DNA from: Gordonia lacunae
GTDB lineage: Bacteria > Actinomycetota > Actinomycetes > Mycobacteriales > Mycobacteriaceae
Length of the DNA: 64,000 nt
Assembly: GCF_002149015.1 (NCBI RefSeq)
Contig: NZ_NGFO01000005.1
Location: 124,001 to 188,000 of the forward strand
Reading direction: 5' to 3'
Positions 26,353 to 34,677 of the stretch are shown here, one piece after another. The notes under the pieces were generated by a model. The model saw only the letters and a list, made by a program, of their open reading frames with translations. It did not search any database and had not been told where the DNA came from. The translations under genes and the position numbers were made by a program. The stretch's first letter is position 1; every line of letters starts with the position of its first letter.

Positions 26353-26538
26353 ATGGCTCAGCTGAAGATCACCCAGGTCAAGGGCACCATCGGTACCAAG
26401 AGCAACCAGCGTGACAGCCTGCGGACCCTCGGACTCCGGGGTATCCGCCAGACCGTCACCCGCGAGGACACGCCGATCAACCGCGGCCTCATCAACGCGG
26501 TTCGTCACCTCGTGACAGTCGAAGAGGTTCAAGCATGA
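26353..26538 (+). CDS. rpmD: 50S ribosomal protein L30
   Basis: This is a 61-residue protein, the usual length. It reads [16 protein letters not shown], then [12 protein letters not shown] and a VRHLVTVEE tail. The start lies two bases after the rpsE stop, and its end overlaps rplO by four bases. Confidence 0.97.
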   Translation: MAQLKITQVKGTIGTKSNQRDSLRTLGLRGIRQTVTREDTPINRGLINAVRHLVTVEEVQA

Positions 26539-26975
26539 CCATCAAACTCCATCACCTTCGCCCCGCTCCGGGGTCGAAGACCGACAAGACCCGCGTGGGT
26601 CGCGGTGAGGGGTCCAAGGGTAAGACCGCCGGTCGCGGCACCAAGGGCACCAAGGCACGCAAGAACGTGCCCGCCGGCTTCGAGGGTGGCCAGATGCCGA
26701 TCCACATGCGGCTGCCGAAGCTGAAGGGCTTCACCAACCGCAACCGGATCGAGTACCAGGTCGTCAACGTGGGCGACATCGCCCGCCTGTTCCCGCAGGG
26801 CGGCACCATCGGCGTCGACGAGCTCGTCGCGGCCGGCGCCGTTCGCAAGAACAAGCTGGTGAAGGTTCTCGGCGACGGCGACCTGTCGGTCAAGGTCGAC
26901 ATCACCGCCGACAAGTTCACCGCTTCCGCCAAGGAAAAGATCGCCGCTGCCGGCGGCAGCGTCACCGAACTCTGA
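26535..26975 (+). CDS. rplO: 50S ribosomal protein L15
   Basis: This 146-residue protein has the L15 Gly/Arg/Lys-rich N-terminal arm ([17 protein letters not shown]) and the C-terminal [17 protein letters not shown] domain. It is a late large-subunit assembly protein. The ATG overlaps the rpmD stop (ATGA). A strong hairpin follows 15 bases after the stop. Confidence 0.97.
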   Translation: MTIKLHHLRPAPGSKTDKTRVGRGEGSKGKTAGRGTKGTKARKNVPAGFEGGQMPIHMRLPKLKGFTNRNRIEYQVVNVGDIARLFPQGGTIGVDELVAAGAVRKNKLVKVLGDGDLSVKVDITADKFTASAKEKIAAAGGSVTEL

Positions 26976-26989
26976 CGGACACACACCGC

Positions 26990-27020
26990 GGTCGGGCGGC
27001 AGCATCGCTGCCGCCCGACC
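26990..27020 (+). terminator. hairpin terminator after rplO
   Basis: A perfect 13-bp GC-rich stem (26990-27002 pairing with 27008-27020) encloses a five-base loop, followed by GGGGCGTTTC. The T-run is short, as is common for actinobacterial terminators. It would end or attenuate transcription before secY, which lies 160 bases on. Confidence 0.75.
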
Positions 27021-27180
27021 GGGGCGTTTCGGTGTGACTGTTAGAGTCTCAGACGTTGTCCGCCGGACACACCCAAGATCGCCGCATCCCGAAAGATCAT
27101 CGTCGATTGCCGAGCACACGGGGACCGGGTCGCCTCGACCCGGGACGTACGCCTCGCGTGGTCGTTCCTAGGAGGAGTTA

Positions 27181-28509
27181 GTGCTTTCCCCCCTCTTCGC
27201 GGCCATTCGGACGCCGGACCTGAGGAAGAAGATCCTCTTCGTTCTCGGCATCATCGTCCTGTATCGGCTGGGTGCGACGGTCCCGTCCCCGGGCGTCGAC
27301 TATCAGGCCGTTCGGGCGTGTCTCGACGAGGTCTCGTCCGGTGAGTCGAGCTCGGTCTACTCCCTGATCAACCTGTTCTCCGGCGGCGCGCTGCTCCAGC
27401 TGTCGGTGTTCGCGATCGGCATCATGCCGTACATCACCGCGGCGATCATCGTGCAGCTGCTCACCGTGGTCATCCCGCGGTTCGAGCAACTCCGCAAGGA
27501 GGGGCAGGCCGGACAGGCCAAGATGACGCAGTACACGCGCTATCTGGCTGTCGCTCTGGCGCTGTTGCAGTCGACCGGAATCGTGGCCCTGGCCGATCGC
27601 GGCCAACTCCTCCCGCAGTCCTGTGCGACCAGCGGCGAGGTCCTCAACGACTCGAGCATCTTCGGTCTCTCGATCATCGTGCTCGTCATGACCGCAGGCG
27701 CCTGTGTCGTCATGTGGTTCGGCGAGCTCATCACCGAGCGCGGCATCGGCAACGGCATGTCGCTGCTGATCTTCGCCGGCATCGCCGCCCGCATCCCGGC
27801 CGAGGGTCGCACCATCCTCAACAGCCGCGGCGGACTCGTCTTCGCCCTGGTGTGTGTCGCCGCACTGATCATCGTCGCCGGCGTCGTGTTCATCGAGCAG
27901 GGCCAGCGACGCATTCCGGTCCAGTACGCCAAGCGCATGGTCGGCCGGAAGATGTACGGCGGGTCGTCGACCTACCTGCCGCTGAAGGTCAACCAGGCCG
28001 GCGTCATCCCGGTGATCTTCGCCTCGTCGCTGTTGTACCTGCCGCAGCTGATCGTCGAACTCACGCGTAATCCCGATGGGACGCAGTCGACCTGGCAGGA
28101 GTACGTCACCAGGTATCTGACCGATCCCAGCAACGGTGTCTACATCGCCGTCTACTTCCTGATGATCATCTTCTTCACGTACTTCTACGTGGCGGTGACG
28201 TTCAATCCGGAGGAACGCGCCGACGAGATGAAGAAGTACGGTGGGTTCATCCCGGGCATCCGTCCGGGAGCGCCGACCGCCGAGTATCTCGGATACGTGC
28301 TCAGTCGCATCACTCTGCCGGGCTCGATCTACCTCGGTATCATCGCGGTACTCCCGAACCTGTTCCTCGAGATCGGCAACAGCGGCAACGTCCAGAACCT
28401 GCCGTTCGGTGGTACGGCCGTGCTGATCATGGTCGGCGTGGGTCTGGACACGATGAAGCAGATCAACAGTCAGTTGATGCAACGCAAGTACGAAGGATTC
28501 CTGAAGTGA
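27181..28509 (+). CDS. secY: Sec translocon subunit SecY
   Basis: This 442-residue protein has ten membrane helices and forms the protein-conducting channel with SecE and SecG. Diagnostic segments are [23 protein letters not shown] at the N-terminus, [27 protein letters not shown] and [17 protein letters not shown]. The start is GTG at 27181, directly after AGGAGGAG. The 3' end overlaps adk by four bases. It is separated from rplO by a terminator-like hairpin and 160 bases, so it probably has its own promoter. Confidence 0.97.
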   Translation: MLSPLFAAIRTPDLRKKILFVLGIIVLYRLGATVPSPGVDYQAVRACLDEVSSGESSSVYSLINLFSGGALLQLSVFAIGIMPYITAAIIVQLLTVVIPRFEQLRKEGQAGQAKMTQYTRYLAVALALLQSTGIVALADRGQLLPQSCATSGEVLNDSSIFGLSIIVLVMTAGACVVMWFGELITERGIGNGMSLLIFAGIAARIPAEGRTILNSRGGLVFALVCVAALIIVAGVVFIEQGQRRIPVQYAKRMVGRKMYGGSSTYLPLKVNQAGVIPVIFASSLLYLPQLIVELTRNPDGTQSTWQEYVTRYLTDPSNGVYIAVYFLMIIFFTYFYVAVTFNPEERADEMKKYGGFIPGIRPGAPTAEYLGYVLSRITLPGSIYLGIIAVLPNLFLEIGNSGNVQNLPFGGTAVLIMVGVGLDTMKQINSQLMQRKYEGFLK

Positions 28510-29060
28510 GACTTGTCATTCTCGGCCCGCCCGGAGCAGGCAAAGGCACCCAGGCGGAACTCTTGAGCGAAGCACTCGGGATCCCCCACATCTCGACCGG
28601 CGACCTCTTCCGCGCCAACATCTCCCAGGGCACTGCCGTGGGCGTGGAGGCCAAGAAGTACCTCGACGCCGGCAATCTCGTCCCGTCCGAGATCACCGTG
28701 GACATGGTTCGTGCCCGCGTCGGTGAGCCGGACGCGTCGAAGGGGTTCATCCTCGACGGTTTCCCACGTTCGACCGAGCAGGCCGACGCACTCAACGACA
28801 TCCTGGCGAACCTCGACGCCTCGCTCGACGCGGTGCTCTCGTTCGTCGTCGACACCGATGTCGTCGTGGAGCGCATGCTGGCGCGTGGTCGCGCCGACGA
28901 CACCGAAGAGGTCATCCGCAACCGGATGGACGTCTACACACGGGAGACCGCGCCGTTGCTCGCCTACTACGGCGACCAGGTCAAGACCATCGACGCGGTC
29001 GGTGACATCCAGGGCGTTCATCAGCGCGTCCTGAGCGCCCTCGGCGCCGGCGTCTCCTGA
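28506..29060 (+). CDS. adk: adenylate kinase
   Basis: It catalyses AMP + ATP to 2 ADP in the cytosol. The 184-residue protein begins with the P-loop [17 protein letters not shown], followed by [13 protein letters not shown] and [14 protein letters not shown]. The lid (residues about 125-135) is short and has no zinc cysteines, the usual actinobacterial form. The GTG start overlaps the secY stop (GTGA). Confidence 0.97.
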   Translation: MRLVILGPPGAGKGTQAELLSEALGIPHISTGDLFRANISQGTAVGVEAKKYLDAGNLVPSEITVDMVRARVGEPDASKGFILDGFPRSTEQADALNDILANLDASLDAVLSFVVDTDVVVERMLARGRADDTEEVIRNRMDVYTRETAPLLAYYGDQVKTIDAVGDIQGVHQRVLSALGAGVS

Positions 29061-29098
29061 CCGGCGTCATCTGACCACCGAGAAATCGCTGTTGACGC

Positions 29099-29896
29099 AT
29101 GGGTTTTCGTAAGCGCAAGCGCGTCGTTCCGTTCCGCAGTGCGGGCGAGCTCGACGCCATGGCTGCTGCCGGCGCGGTCGTCGGGGCCGCGCTGGTAGCG
29201 GTACGCGCAGCGGCGAAGCCGGGCGTGAGCACGCTCGACCTCGACGAGGTCGCCGAGTCGGTGATCCGGGGGGCCGGTGCGGTGCCGTCGTTCAAGGGCT
29301 ACCACGGCTTTCCCGGCTCCATCTGCAGCTCAGTGAACGACGTGGTCGTCCACGGCATCCCGTCTGCCGATGTGGTTCTCGCCGACGGTGATCTCGTGTC
29401 GATCGACTGCGGTGCGATCCTCGACGGATGGCACGGCGACTCCGCCTGGACCTTCGGGGTCGGGACCCTGTCCACCGCCGACGAAGAACTGTCCGAGGCG
29501 ACCCGGCTCTCGATGGAGGCGGGTATCGCGGCCATGGTCGACGGTGCGCGTCTCACCGACATCTCCCACGCCATCGAACTCGGTACCCGCGCGGCGGAGA
29601 AGAAGTTCGGTCGTTCTTTCGGCATCGTCGACGGTTACGGCGGCCACGGCATCGGCCGTGAGATGCACATGGACCCGTTCCTGGCCAACGAGGGTGAGCC
29701 GGGGAAGGGGCCGACGCTCGTGATCGGTTCCACTCTCGCCATCGAACCGATGTTGACGCTCGGCACGACGGAGACCACCGTTCTCGACGACGACTGGACC
29801 GTAGTCACCGACGACGGGTCCCGCTCCGCCCATTGGGAACACACCGTCGCGGTCACCGCCGATGGCCCTCGGATTCTGACCACTCGTCCGGCGTGA
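29099..29896 (+). CDS. map: methionine aminopeptidase type I
   Basis: It removes the initiator Met from nascent proteins. The 265-residue protein shows the metal-binding residues in order: [19 protein letters not shown] (two Asp), [13 protein letters not shown] (His), AIEPMLTLG (Glu) and a final Glu in HWEHTVAV. It begins [18 protein letters not shown], without an SH3-like N-terminal extension. The ribosome site is weak. It is the last gene of this segment and converges on a hydrolase gene 47 bases away. In many bacteria infA would follow; here infA lies about 30 kb on. Confidence 0.96.
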   Translation: MGFRKRKRVVPFRSAGELDAMAAAGAVVGAALVAVRAAAKPGVSTLDLDEVAESVIRGAGAVPSFKGYHGFPGSICSSVNDVVVHGIPSADVVLADGDLVSIDCGAILDGWHGDSAWTFGVGTLSTADEELSEATRLSMEAGIAAMVDGARLTDISHAIELGTRAAEKKFGRSFGIVDGYGGHGIGREMHMDPFLANEGEPGKGPTLVIGSTLAIEPMLTLGTTETTVLDDDWTVVTDDGSRSAHWEHTVAVTADGPRILTTRPA

Positions 29897-29943
29897 GCCT
29901 TACCGCCGGTGCCGGTCGAGCGCCGGCCGGTCAGACTTGACCA

Positions 29944-31437
29944 CTACGCAGGACAGGTCACGTCCTCCTCCGGCATGGTGCCGTCAACCAGATAATCGGT
30001 GATGACGTCCTGGGCGCATACGTTCTTTCCGAGTGCGTAGACGCCGTGGCCACTACCGTCGACGCTGAGCAGGCGCGATCGCTCGCCGAACTTCTCGTTG
30101 ATGCGCTCCCCGTTGACGTGTGGCGTGACTGGATCGCGCTGATGCTGCGCGACAAGAACATTGGTCGGTCCCTCGTCGTCGACGGCCGCTGGTTCCTCGG
30201 TTCGGTCGATCTGCCAGTACGCGCATGGCATGATGTTGGCCGGCGCGGCACCATACAGTGGGTACTTCTTGCGGTCGTCCTCGACGGCTTGTTTGTACAC
30301 CTCGGGGTCACTAGGCCATTCGACATCGTTACACGTCACCGCCAGGAACACCGACCAACTGTTGTCCGAGCCAACAGCGGCCGCGCTGATGGCCAACGGG
30401 GCGTCGTTGGGTGCACCGTCGCGCATGGCGATCCAGTTCTGGGCTGTCGCGTCGTAAGAGGACGGGTTGTAGAGAGAGACGAACATGCCCAAACGGAACG
30501 TGCGACCGTCGATTCCGTCGACGGGGCTCCGATCGAGTTTGTCCGCGATCGCGAAATACGTATCGCGCACCGCCTCGGGTGTGTTGCCCAGACCGTAGTG
30601 GGAGTCTCGATCGGCTGCCCACCGTGCGAAGTCCGGGAATGTGTCCTCCATTCCGCGCGCGTACCTACGCATACCGGCCTGGTCGAGGTGGGTGTCACCG
30701 ATGTTGCTGTCCAGCACGATTCGGTCGGTGGCGTCCGGGAACATCGATGCGTAGGCGGCGCCGAGTGCTGAGCCGTAGGAGTAGCCGAGGTAGTTGCCCT
30801 TCTGCTCGCCCAGTGCAGCGCGGATCCGGTCGAGATCGCGCGCGATGTTCGCCGTCGTGACGTGCCGCATGCGGCCATCGTTGTTGTCTGAGCACCGATT
30901 GGCCACCGCCTCAGCGGTTCTCACCTGCTCCGCGAATGCAGCGTCGTCGAAGGCGAACGGCGGGATCGACCCGTAGTATTGGACGTCGGATGAGAAGCCG
31001 CAACTGATCGGCGACGAATGCCCGACGCCCCTTGTGTCCATTCCGATGAGGTCGTAGGTGTCGAGCAATTCCGGTGCGATGCCCTGCTGTGTCAGGAACA
31101 CCGGCTGGTTTAGCCCGGAGCCGCCGGGGCCGCCCGGATTCAACATGAGTGAGCCACGTCGCGCTTCCGGATTCTTCGATGGCAGGCGCGAGATCGTCAG
31201 ATCGATCTGGTCGCCCTCGGCATCGCGGTAATCAAGTGGCACCTGGACAACGGCGCACTGTAGTCGCGGGGGTCCGGCTCCGGGGTTCTCGACGCCGTCG
31301 GGGCACGGCGACCACTGGAGCGGCGTTTGGCTTGGGGGCTGTGCGCTTCCGAGCGGAGGAGCATGGGCGGATGTCATTGAGCACCCGACGACAAGAAGAC
31401 CTGTCGCCGCGATCGAGGACACTAGTCTAGTTCGCAT
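29944..31437 (-). CDS. lipoprotein alpha/beta hydrolase (tripeptidyl aminopeptidase/proteinase family)
   Basis: This 497-residue exported hydrolase has the lipobox LVVGC (Cys19) after a short hydrophobic leader. The oxyanion loop is NPGGPGGSG, the nucleophile elbow GYSYGS, and the C-terminal acid and His lie in HQRDPVTP and GSGHGVYA. This matches the SCO7095/TAP-like family that removes peptides from the N-terminus or acts as an esterase. The frame opens earlier, but the ATG at 31437 gives the lipoprotein signal and has AAAGG upstream. A 28-base gap follows a small membrane protein gene, and the pair is divergent from a TetR gene across palindromic operators, so TetR control is likely. Confidence 0.85.
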   Translation of the reverse strand: MRTRLVSSIAATGLLVVGCSMTSAHAPPLGSAQPPSQTPLQWSPCPDGVENPGAGPPRLQCAVVQVPLDYRDAEGDQIDLTISRLPSKNPEARRGSLMLNPGGPGGSGLNQPVFLTQQGIAPELLDTYDLIGMDTRGVGHSSPISCGFSSDVQYYGSIPPFAFDDAAFAEQVRTAEAVANRCSDNNDGRMRHVTTANIARDLDRIRAALGEQKGNYLGYSYGSALGAAYASMFPDATDRIVLDSNIGDTHLDQAGMRRYARGMEDTFPDFARWAADRDSHYGLGNTPEAVRDTYFAIADKLDRSPVDGIDGRTFRLGMFVSLYNPSSYDATAQNWIAMRDGAPNDAPLAISAAAVGSDNSWSVFLAVTCNDVEWPSDPEVYKQAVEDDRKKYPLYGAAPANIMPCAYWQIDRTEEPAAVDDEGPTNVLVAQHQRDPVTPHVNGERINEKFGERSRLLSVDGSGHGVYALGKNVCAQDVITDYLVDGTMPEEDVTCPA

Positions 31438-31465
31438 TGTGTTGGTTGCCTTTCTATTGAGCGGG

Positions 31466-32095
31466 TCACGTGCCGACTGCGTCGAGCAGCCAGTGGTATC
31501 GGAGGCGGAGTGCACGCTCGAAGCTGCCGGCCACCGCACCGATGCCGACAGCCACGTTGAGCCAGAGTGGTAGTCGCACGGGAGATGTGAAAACCCCGAT
31601 GGACTCCGCGATCGGTGGGATCTGGGAGATTGGTTCGGCGACCTGCAGGATGAGGAGTGCGACGCCGAAGATCAGGAAGGTCACCGAGAGAACGGCGAGG
31701 AGCCGGCTGGTGAGTGGGTGGTTCGTCGCCAGTCGAGCGCGACGTCCCTCTGCCGATGCGCGGTCGGGGCTCAGCTGCCGTTCGTGGCCGTTGTCGGCGA
31801 CGAAGTGGCATCGTTTGATGCCGGACCCGCTCATCGCCACCTGGATCGCGCCGCCGTCGACGGGAAACGTGGCGGGAAGCCGCGAAACCGCGATCTGTTT
31901 GTCTGCGCGATAGAGGTCCGCTGTGACCTCGCCCGAACTCTGGTTCTGCCAGTGCCTGATGTCGACGGCGTAGACCTCGTCGAGCCGGAAGAGCGCGCGA
32001 CCGGGGAGTTGCCACCATCGAAACCGCTGGAGTGGGCGGCCGTCACCAGCTGTCATCCGTTTGGCCATGCGTTGTTGCTTCCACGAGTGGAACAC
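31466..32095 (-). CDS. conserved membrane protein of unknown function
   Basis: This 209-residue protein has a soluble N-terminal half (about residues 1-120) containing alternating hydrophobic strands and FRLDEVYAVDIRHWQNQSSGEVTADLYRADKQ. Two membrane helices (about 130-152 and 172-192) follow. No family is recognised. It starts next to the operators at 32120-32183 and is followed after 28 bases by the lipoprotein hydrolase, so it is probably the first gene of a TetR-controlled pair. It might form a membrane platform or sensor for the hydrolase. Confidence 0.7.
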   Translation of the reverse strand: MFHSWKQQRMAKRMTAGDGRPLQRFRWWQLPGRALFRLDEVYAVDIRHWQNQSSGEVTADLYRADKQIAVSRLPATFPVDGGAIQVAMSGSGIKRCHFVADNGHERQLSPDRASAEGRRARLATNHPLTSRLLAVLSVTFLIFGVALLILQVAEPISQIPPIAESIGVFTSPVRLPLWLNVAVGIGAVAGSFERALRLRYHWLLDAVGT

Positions 32096-32119
32096 GGCGT
32101 ATTGCTCCTTTTCACAGCA

Positions 32120-32139
32120 CTAGCACGCTGTACTATTAG
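32120..32139. promoter_or_regulatory. second, degenerate TetR-type operator
   Basis: Bases 32120-32138 match the left part of the strong palindrome at 32154-32183 at 15 of 19 positions. They sit closer to the membrane protein gene. Two tandem copies, 34 bases apart start to start, fit cooperative binding by the adjacent TetR regulator. Confidence 0.55.
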
Positions 32140-32153
32140 ACGGTCGAAACACG

Positions 32154-32183
32154 CTAGCACACCGTGCTAGTACGGTGTGCTAG
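32154..32183. promoter_or_regulatory. 30-bp palindromic operator in the TetR divergent promoter
   Basis: Arms CTAGCACACCGT and ACGGTGTGCTAG (12 bp, perfect) flank a six-base centre that itself contains CTAG. It is the strongest dyad in the window and sits between the divergent membrane-protein/hydrolase pair and the TetR gene. An open-reading-frame start at 32164 would fall inside it, which supports the later TetR start at 32239. Confidence 0.8.
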
Positions 32184-32238
32184 TGGAGTTGGTGGCGGGT
32201 GGCCATTTCGGATGCACCTGGTTAGGGAAAGGGTGACG

Positions 32239-32841
32239 ATGGCGGAGAAGGCGGAGCTGGATTCCAGGGCCAAGGTGCTGATCGCTGCGTGCGAGATGAT
32301 CGGTGAAGATCCGGCGTCGACGCTGAGTGTGCGGGCGGTGGCGTCGCGCGCAGGTGTGAGCATGGGTTCGCTGCGACATCACTTTCCCACGCAGCGCGCC
32401 CTGCGTGATGCGGTTCTGCGGACCATCTACGACGTGGCGACCTCAGGCGACGACGTGATCTATGACCGGTCGGTGCCGGCGCGTGATCGACTTGTGCAGT
32501 GCCTGCGGCAAGTGCTTGCGCCAACCGCAGGGGATGAGGCGCGGAAAGGGTGGATCAAGATCTTCGACGCGTTCATCGCCCCCGAGCCGACCGAGGAGAC
32601 GCGCTCGGCATACCGCGCCATGGTCGCCGAAGGGACTCGTCGGATGGAGCATTGGCTGACGGTTCTGAGCGACGAGGGTGCGCTGGTCGACGGTGACGTG
32701 ACGCAACAGGCGAGCTACCTGAACGCCGTCGTCAACGGGGTGTCGATCGAGCGGGCTCTGCCGGCTGACTTGTCGATCCTCGAGAGCGAGAACGCCGTTC
32801 TGTACCTGGCTGTTGACGCACTTGTGAAGTCCGTCGAATAG
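32239..32841 (+). CDS. TetR-family transcriptional regulator
   Basis: This 200-residue regulator has an N-terminal helix-turn-helix (about residues 10-55): ASTLSVRAVASRAGVSMGSLRHHFPTQRAL, the TetR signature. The C-terminal ligand/dimer domain is all helical. The ATG at 32239 follows GGGAAAGGG and lies outside the operator, unlike the upstream in-frame ATGs. It is divergent from the membrane protein and hydrolase genes, so it probably represses them and itself. Ligand unknown. It converges on the DUF222/HNH gene with a 13-base gap. Confidence 0.9.
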   Translation: MAEKAELDSRAKVLIAACEMIGEDPASTLSVRAVASRAGVSMGSLRHHFPTQRALRDAVLRTIYDVATSGDDVIYDRSVPARDRLVQCLRQVLAPTAGDEARKGWIKIFDAFIAPEPTEETRSAYRAMVAEGTRRMEHWLTVLSDEGALVDGDVTQQASYLNAVVNGVSIERALPADLSILESENAVLYLAVDALVKSVE

Positions 32842-32854
32842 TACGCAGGCGTGG

Positions 32855-34519
32855 TCAGTTTTGCGCGAGGAGTTCGGCGAGACACGCTTCGACGGGGGTG
32901 TACACCTGGCCTGGCTTGAGTGGTCGGATGACGATGGGCCGGTAGTCGATGATCGGCCACACGAGGAGTGGGTCGGGGCGTGCTTCTGCGCCGGACATGT
33001 TGCGTCCGTGGATCTCTCGCCGCACCTGTTCGAGGTGGGCCGTCAGCCGCGTGGGTATGTCGGGTCGGCGGTTGAGGTGTTCGGGGTTGGGTGGTGCGCC
33101 GGGTTCGGCGTTGAGTCGCCAGACGCAGCGGCCTTCGTCGGTGCCGGACCGTGCGATGCGGGTGGTGTACTGGCCCAGTTTCGGGCCGACCATCCGGTTG
33201 TGTCGTGGGCAGGCGGGGGCGAGGTCGTCGATGTCGGTGAGTCCACCTTTGGCCCAGTCCTTGTGGGCGTGGTGGAGTTCGACGTGGGTGGCGGGTTGAT
33301 CGCACCCGGGAGCGGAGCACACTTCGCCGTCGGGGCGGGCGAAGGAGACGAGGCGTTGTTCGCGGGTGGCGAGACGCTTGCCGCGTCCGAAGTGCAGGGG
33401 CACGGCGGTGTGATCTTTGAAGATCGCCAGCCACGGTTGGACGTCGGCGGCGAGCGCGATCAGGTCGGGGATGGGTAGCAGGGTGCCGGTGGCGGTGGTG
33501 GCGAGTCCGGCTTCGCGGATGAGGTCGGCGAGGTCGGCTTTGATGATCAACTGGACGGGCAGGCCGCGATGGGATTTCCCGAGCAACCCGTCGTCGAGGA
33601 CTGCTTTGAGTAGGGCGTTGAGTGCGTCGTGGTTGATCTGGGCCGGTGTGCGGTCGTCCCGGTCGGCTGCGGCGGCGAGTTGTTCGGGGTCGGCGTCCTC
33701 GACCGACCCGGTCGGCGAATCAGGATCGTTGGGGTTGTTCATGCCGGGTGTGGCCCACACCGCCAACAGCATGGTCACCCGGGCAGCGAGTTCGGGGGTG
33801 AGGGTGCCGGTCATCTTCGCGGTGCCGTCGGCGCGTTGCCGGTTGACCCACAGGTTGCGGCGGCGCTTTCGTTCGGTGTCGTCGGTGAGGGTGCCGTCCG
33901 GATCGAGGTGGGCGAGGAGCCGCGCACCGAGTTGGGTGATGTCGGCGGGGGTGTGGGCTTCGGCGATCTCGGTCATCTGACGTTCGGCGGCGACTTTCAC
34001 GTCGTGGTCGACGGTGCCCGGGATGCGGTCGAGGACATCGAGGGCGGCCTGGACGTGGGCGGTGCCCACTGTGCCTTGGGCGAAAGCCTCTGCGAGGCAG
34101 GGGTGTTCGGGTGGGAGCTTTTCGCCGCCGAGGCTGGTGCGGGTGGCGGTGGCGTCCATCTGCTTGCGGCGACGCACCGGGTTGGAGATCCGTAGGCGGT
34201 GGGTCATGAATTGCGTGAGGGTTCGGCAGCCGGTTGTGCGGGGCAGGTCGCGGGCCTCGGCGTGGTCGATCTGCCGGTCGCCGGCAACGGTCAGTCGTGT
34301 GATGGCGCGTTCGGTGGCGGCTGCGACCTCGGTGAGTTCGGCATCGGTGCACGGCGACAGGTCCACGGTCTGCAGTTCGTCAAGGAGGCGGTGAAGGTCG
34401 GCCACCAACTCGACCGCACGGGCGGGAGGTAGGTCAGGACCGACAATGGACTCGATCACTGGTGCACCCCCCCGGGTTGGCATTACGTCGAATGTGTGTT
34501 CTACAGTACTCGCGATCAT
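32855..34519 (-). CDS. DUF222/HNH endonuclease protein (13E12 repeat family)
   Basis: This protein of about 554 residues has an N-terminal DUF222 domain (about residues 40-350) and a C-terminal HNH nuclease motif. The motif has zinc-binding cysteines (CSAPGCDQPATH), then VELHHAHKDWAKGG and PACPRHNRMVG. The family, known as the 13E12 repeat family in mycobacteria, is multicopy and highly recombinogenic; its cellular role is unsettled. The frame opens at a TTG (34531). The ATG at 34519 or 34483 may be the true start. The first ATG lies inside an inverted repeat (CTACAG and CTGTAG, 34501-34526). A Pro/Asp-rich acidic segment separates the two domains. Confidence 0.88.
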   Translation of the reverse strand: MIASTVEHTFDVMPTRGGAPVIESIVGPDLPPARAVELVADLHRLLDELQTVDLSPCTDAELTEVAAATERAITRLTVAGDRQIDHAEARDLPRTTGCRTLTQFMTHRLRISNPVRRRKQMDATATRTSLGGEKLPPEHPCLAEAFAQGTVGTAHVQAALDVLDRIPGTVDHDVKVAAERQMTEIAEAHTPADITQLGARLLAHLDPDGTLTDDTERKRRRNLWVNRQRADGTAKMTGTLTPELAARVTMLLAVWATPGMNNPNDPDSPTGSVEDADPEQLAAAADRDDRTPAQINHDALNALLKAVLDDGLLGKSHRGLPVQLIIKADLADLIREAGLATTATGTLLPIPDLIALAADVQPWLAIFKDHTAVPLHFGRGKRLATREQRLVSFARPDGEVCSAPGCDQPATHVELHHAHKDWAKGGLTDIDDLAPACPRHNRMVGPKLGQYTTRIARSGTDEGRCVWRLNAEPGAPPNPEHLNRRPDIPTRLTAHLEQVRREIHGRNMSGAEARPDPLLVWPIIDYRPIVIRPLKPGQVYTPVEACLAELLAQN

Positions 34520-34526
34520 TCTGTAG
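34501..34526. promoter_or_regulatory. inverted repeat at the start of the DUF222/HNH gene
   Basis: CTACAG (34501-34506) and CTGTAG (34521-34526) are separated by 14 bases and span the first ATG of the gene. Such a dyad at a start could be an operator, or a recombination or self-recognition site. It does not fit the actinobacterial LexA box. Confidence 0.4.
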
Positions 34527-34677
34527 CGCAACGCTTCTGGGCGAGTCTATGGACGACTCATTGTGTCGGTGGTCGGTGATATGTGGCTGACGGGTGACCC
34601 TTCTCGGTTGAGCACCGGTTGGCCTCCCAGCCCATAAATGACTCGGCGCATTGCCTCGGCTTCGTTACCGTGGTCGG

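Noticed and set aside
29897..29943. Terminator between map and the hydrolase gene
   Set aside because: The gap holds CCGG-rich patches but no single clean stem-loop with a T-run, so I do not list it.
34501..34526. LexA (SOS) box upstream of the DUF222/HNH gene
   Set aside because: The dyad CTACAG-n14-CTGTAG does not fit the actinobacterial LexA consensus (GAAC-n4-GTTC type).
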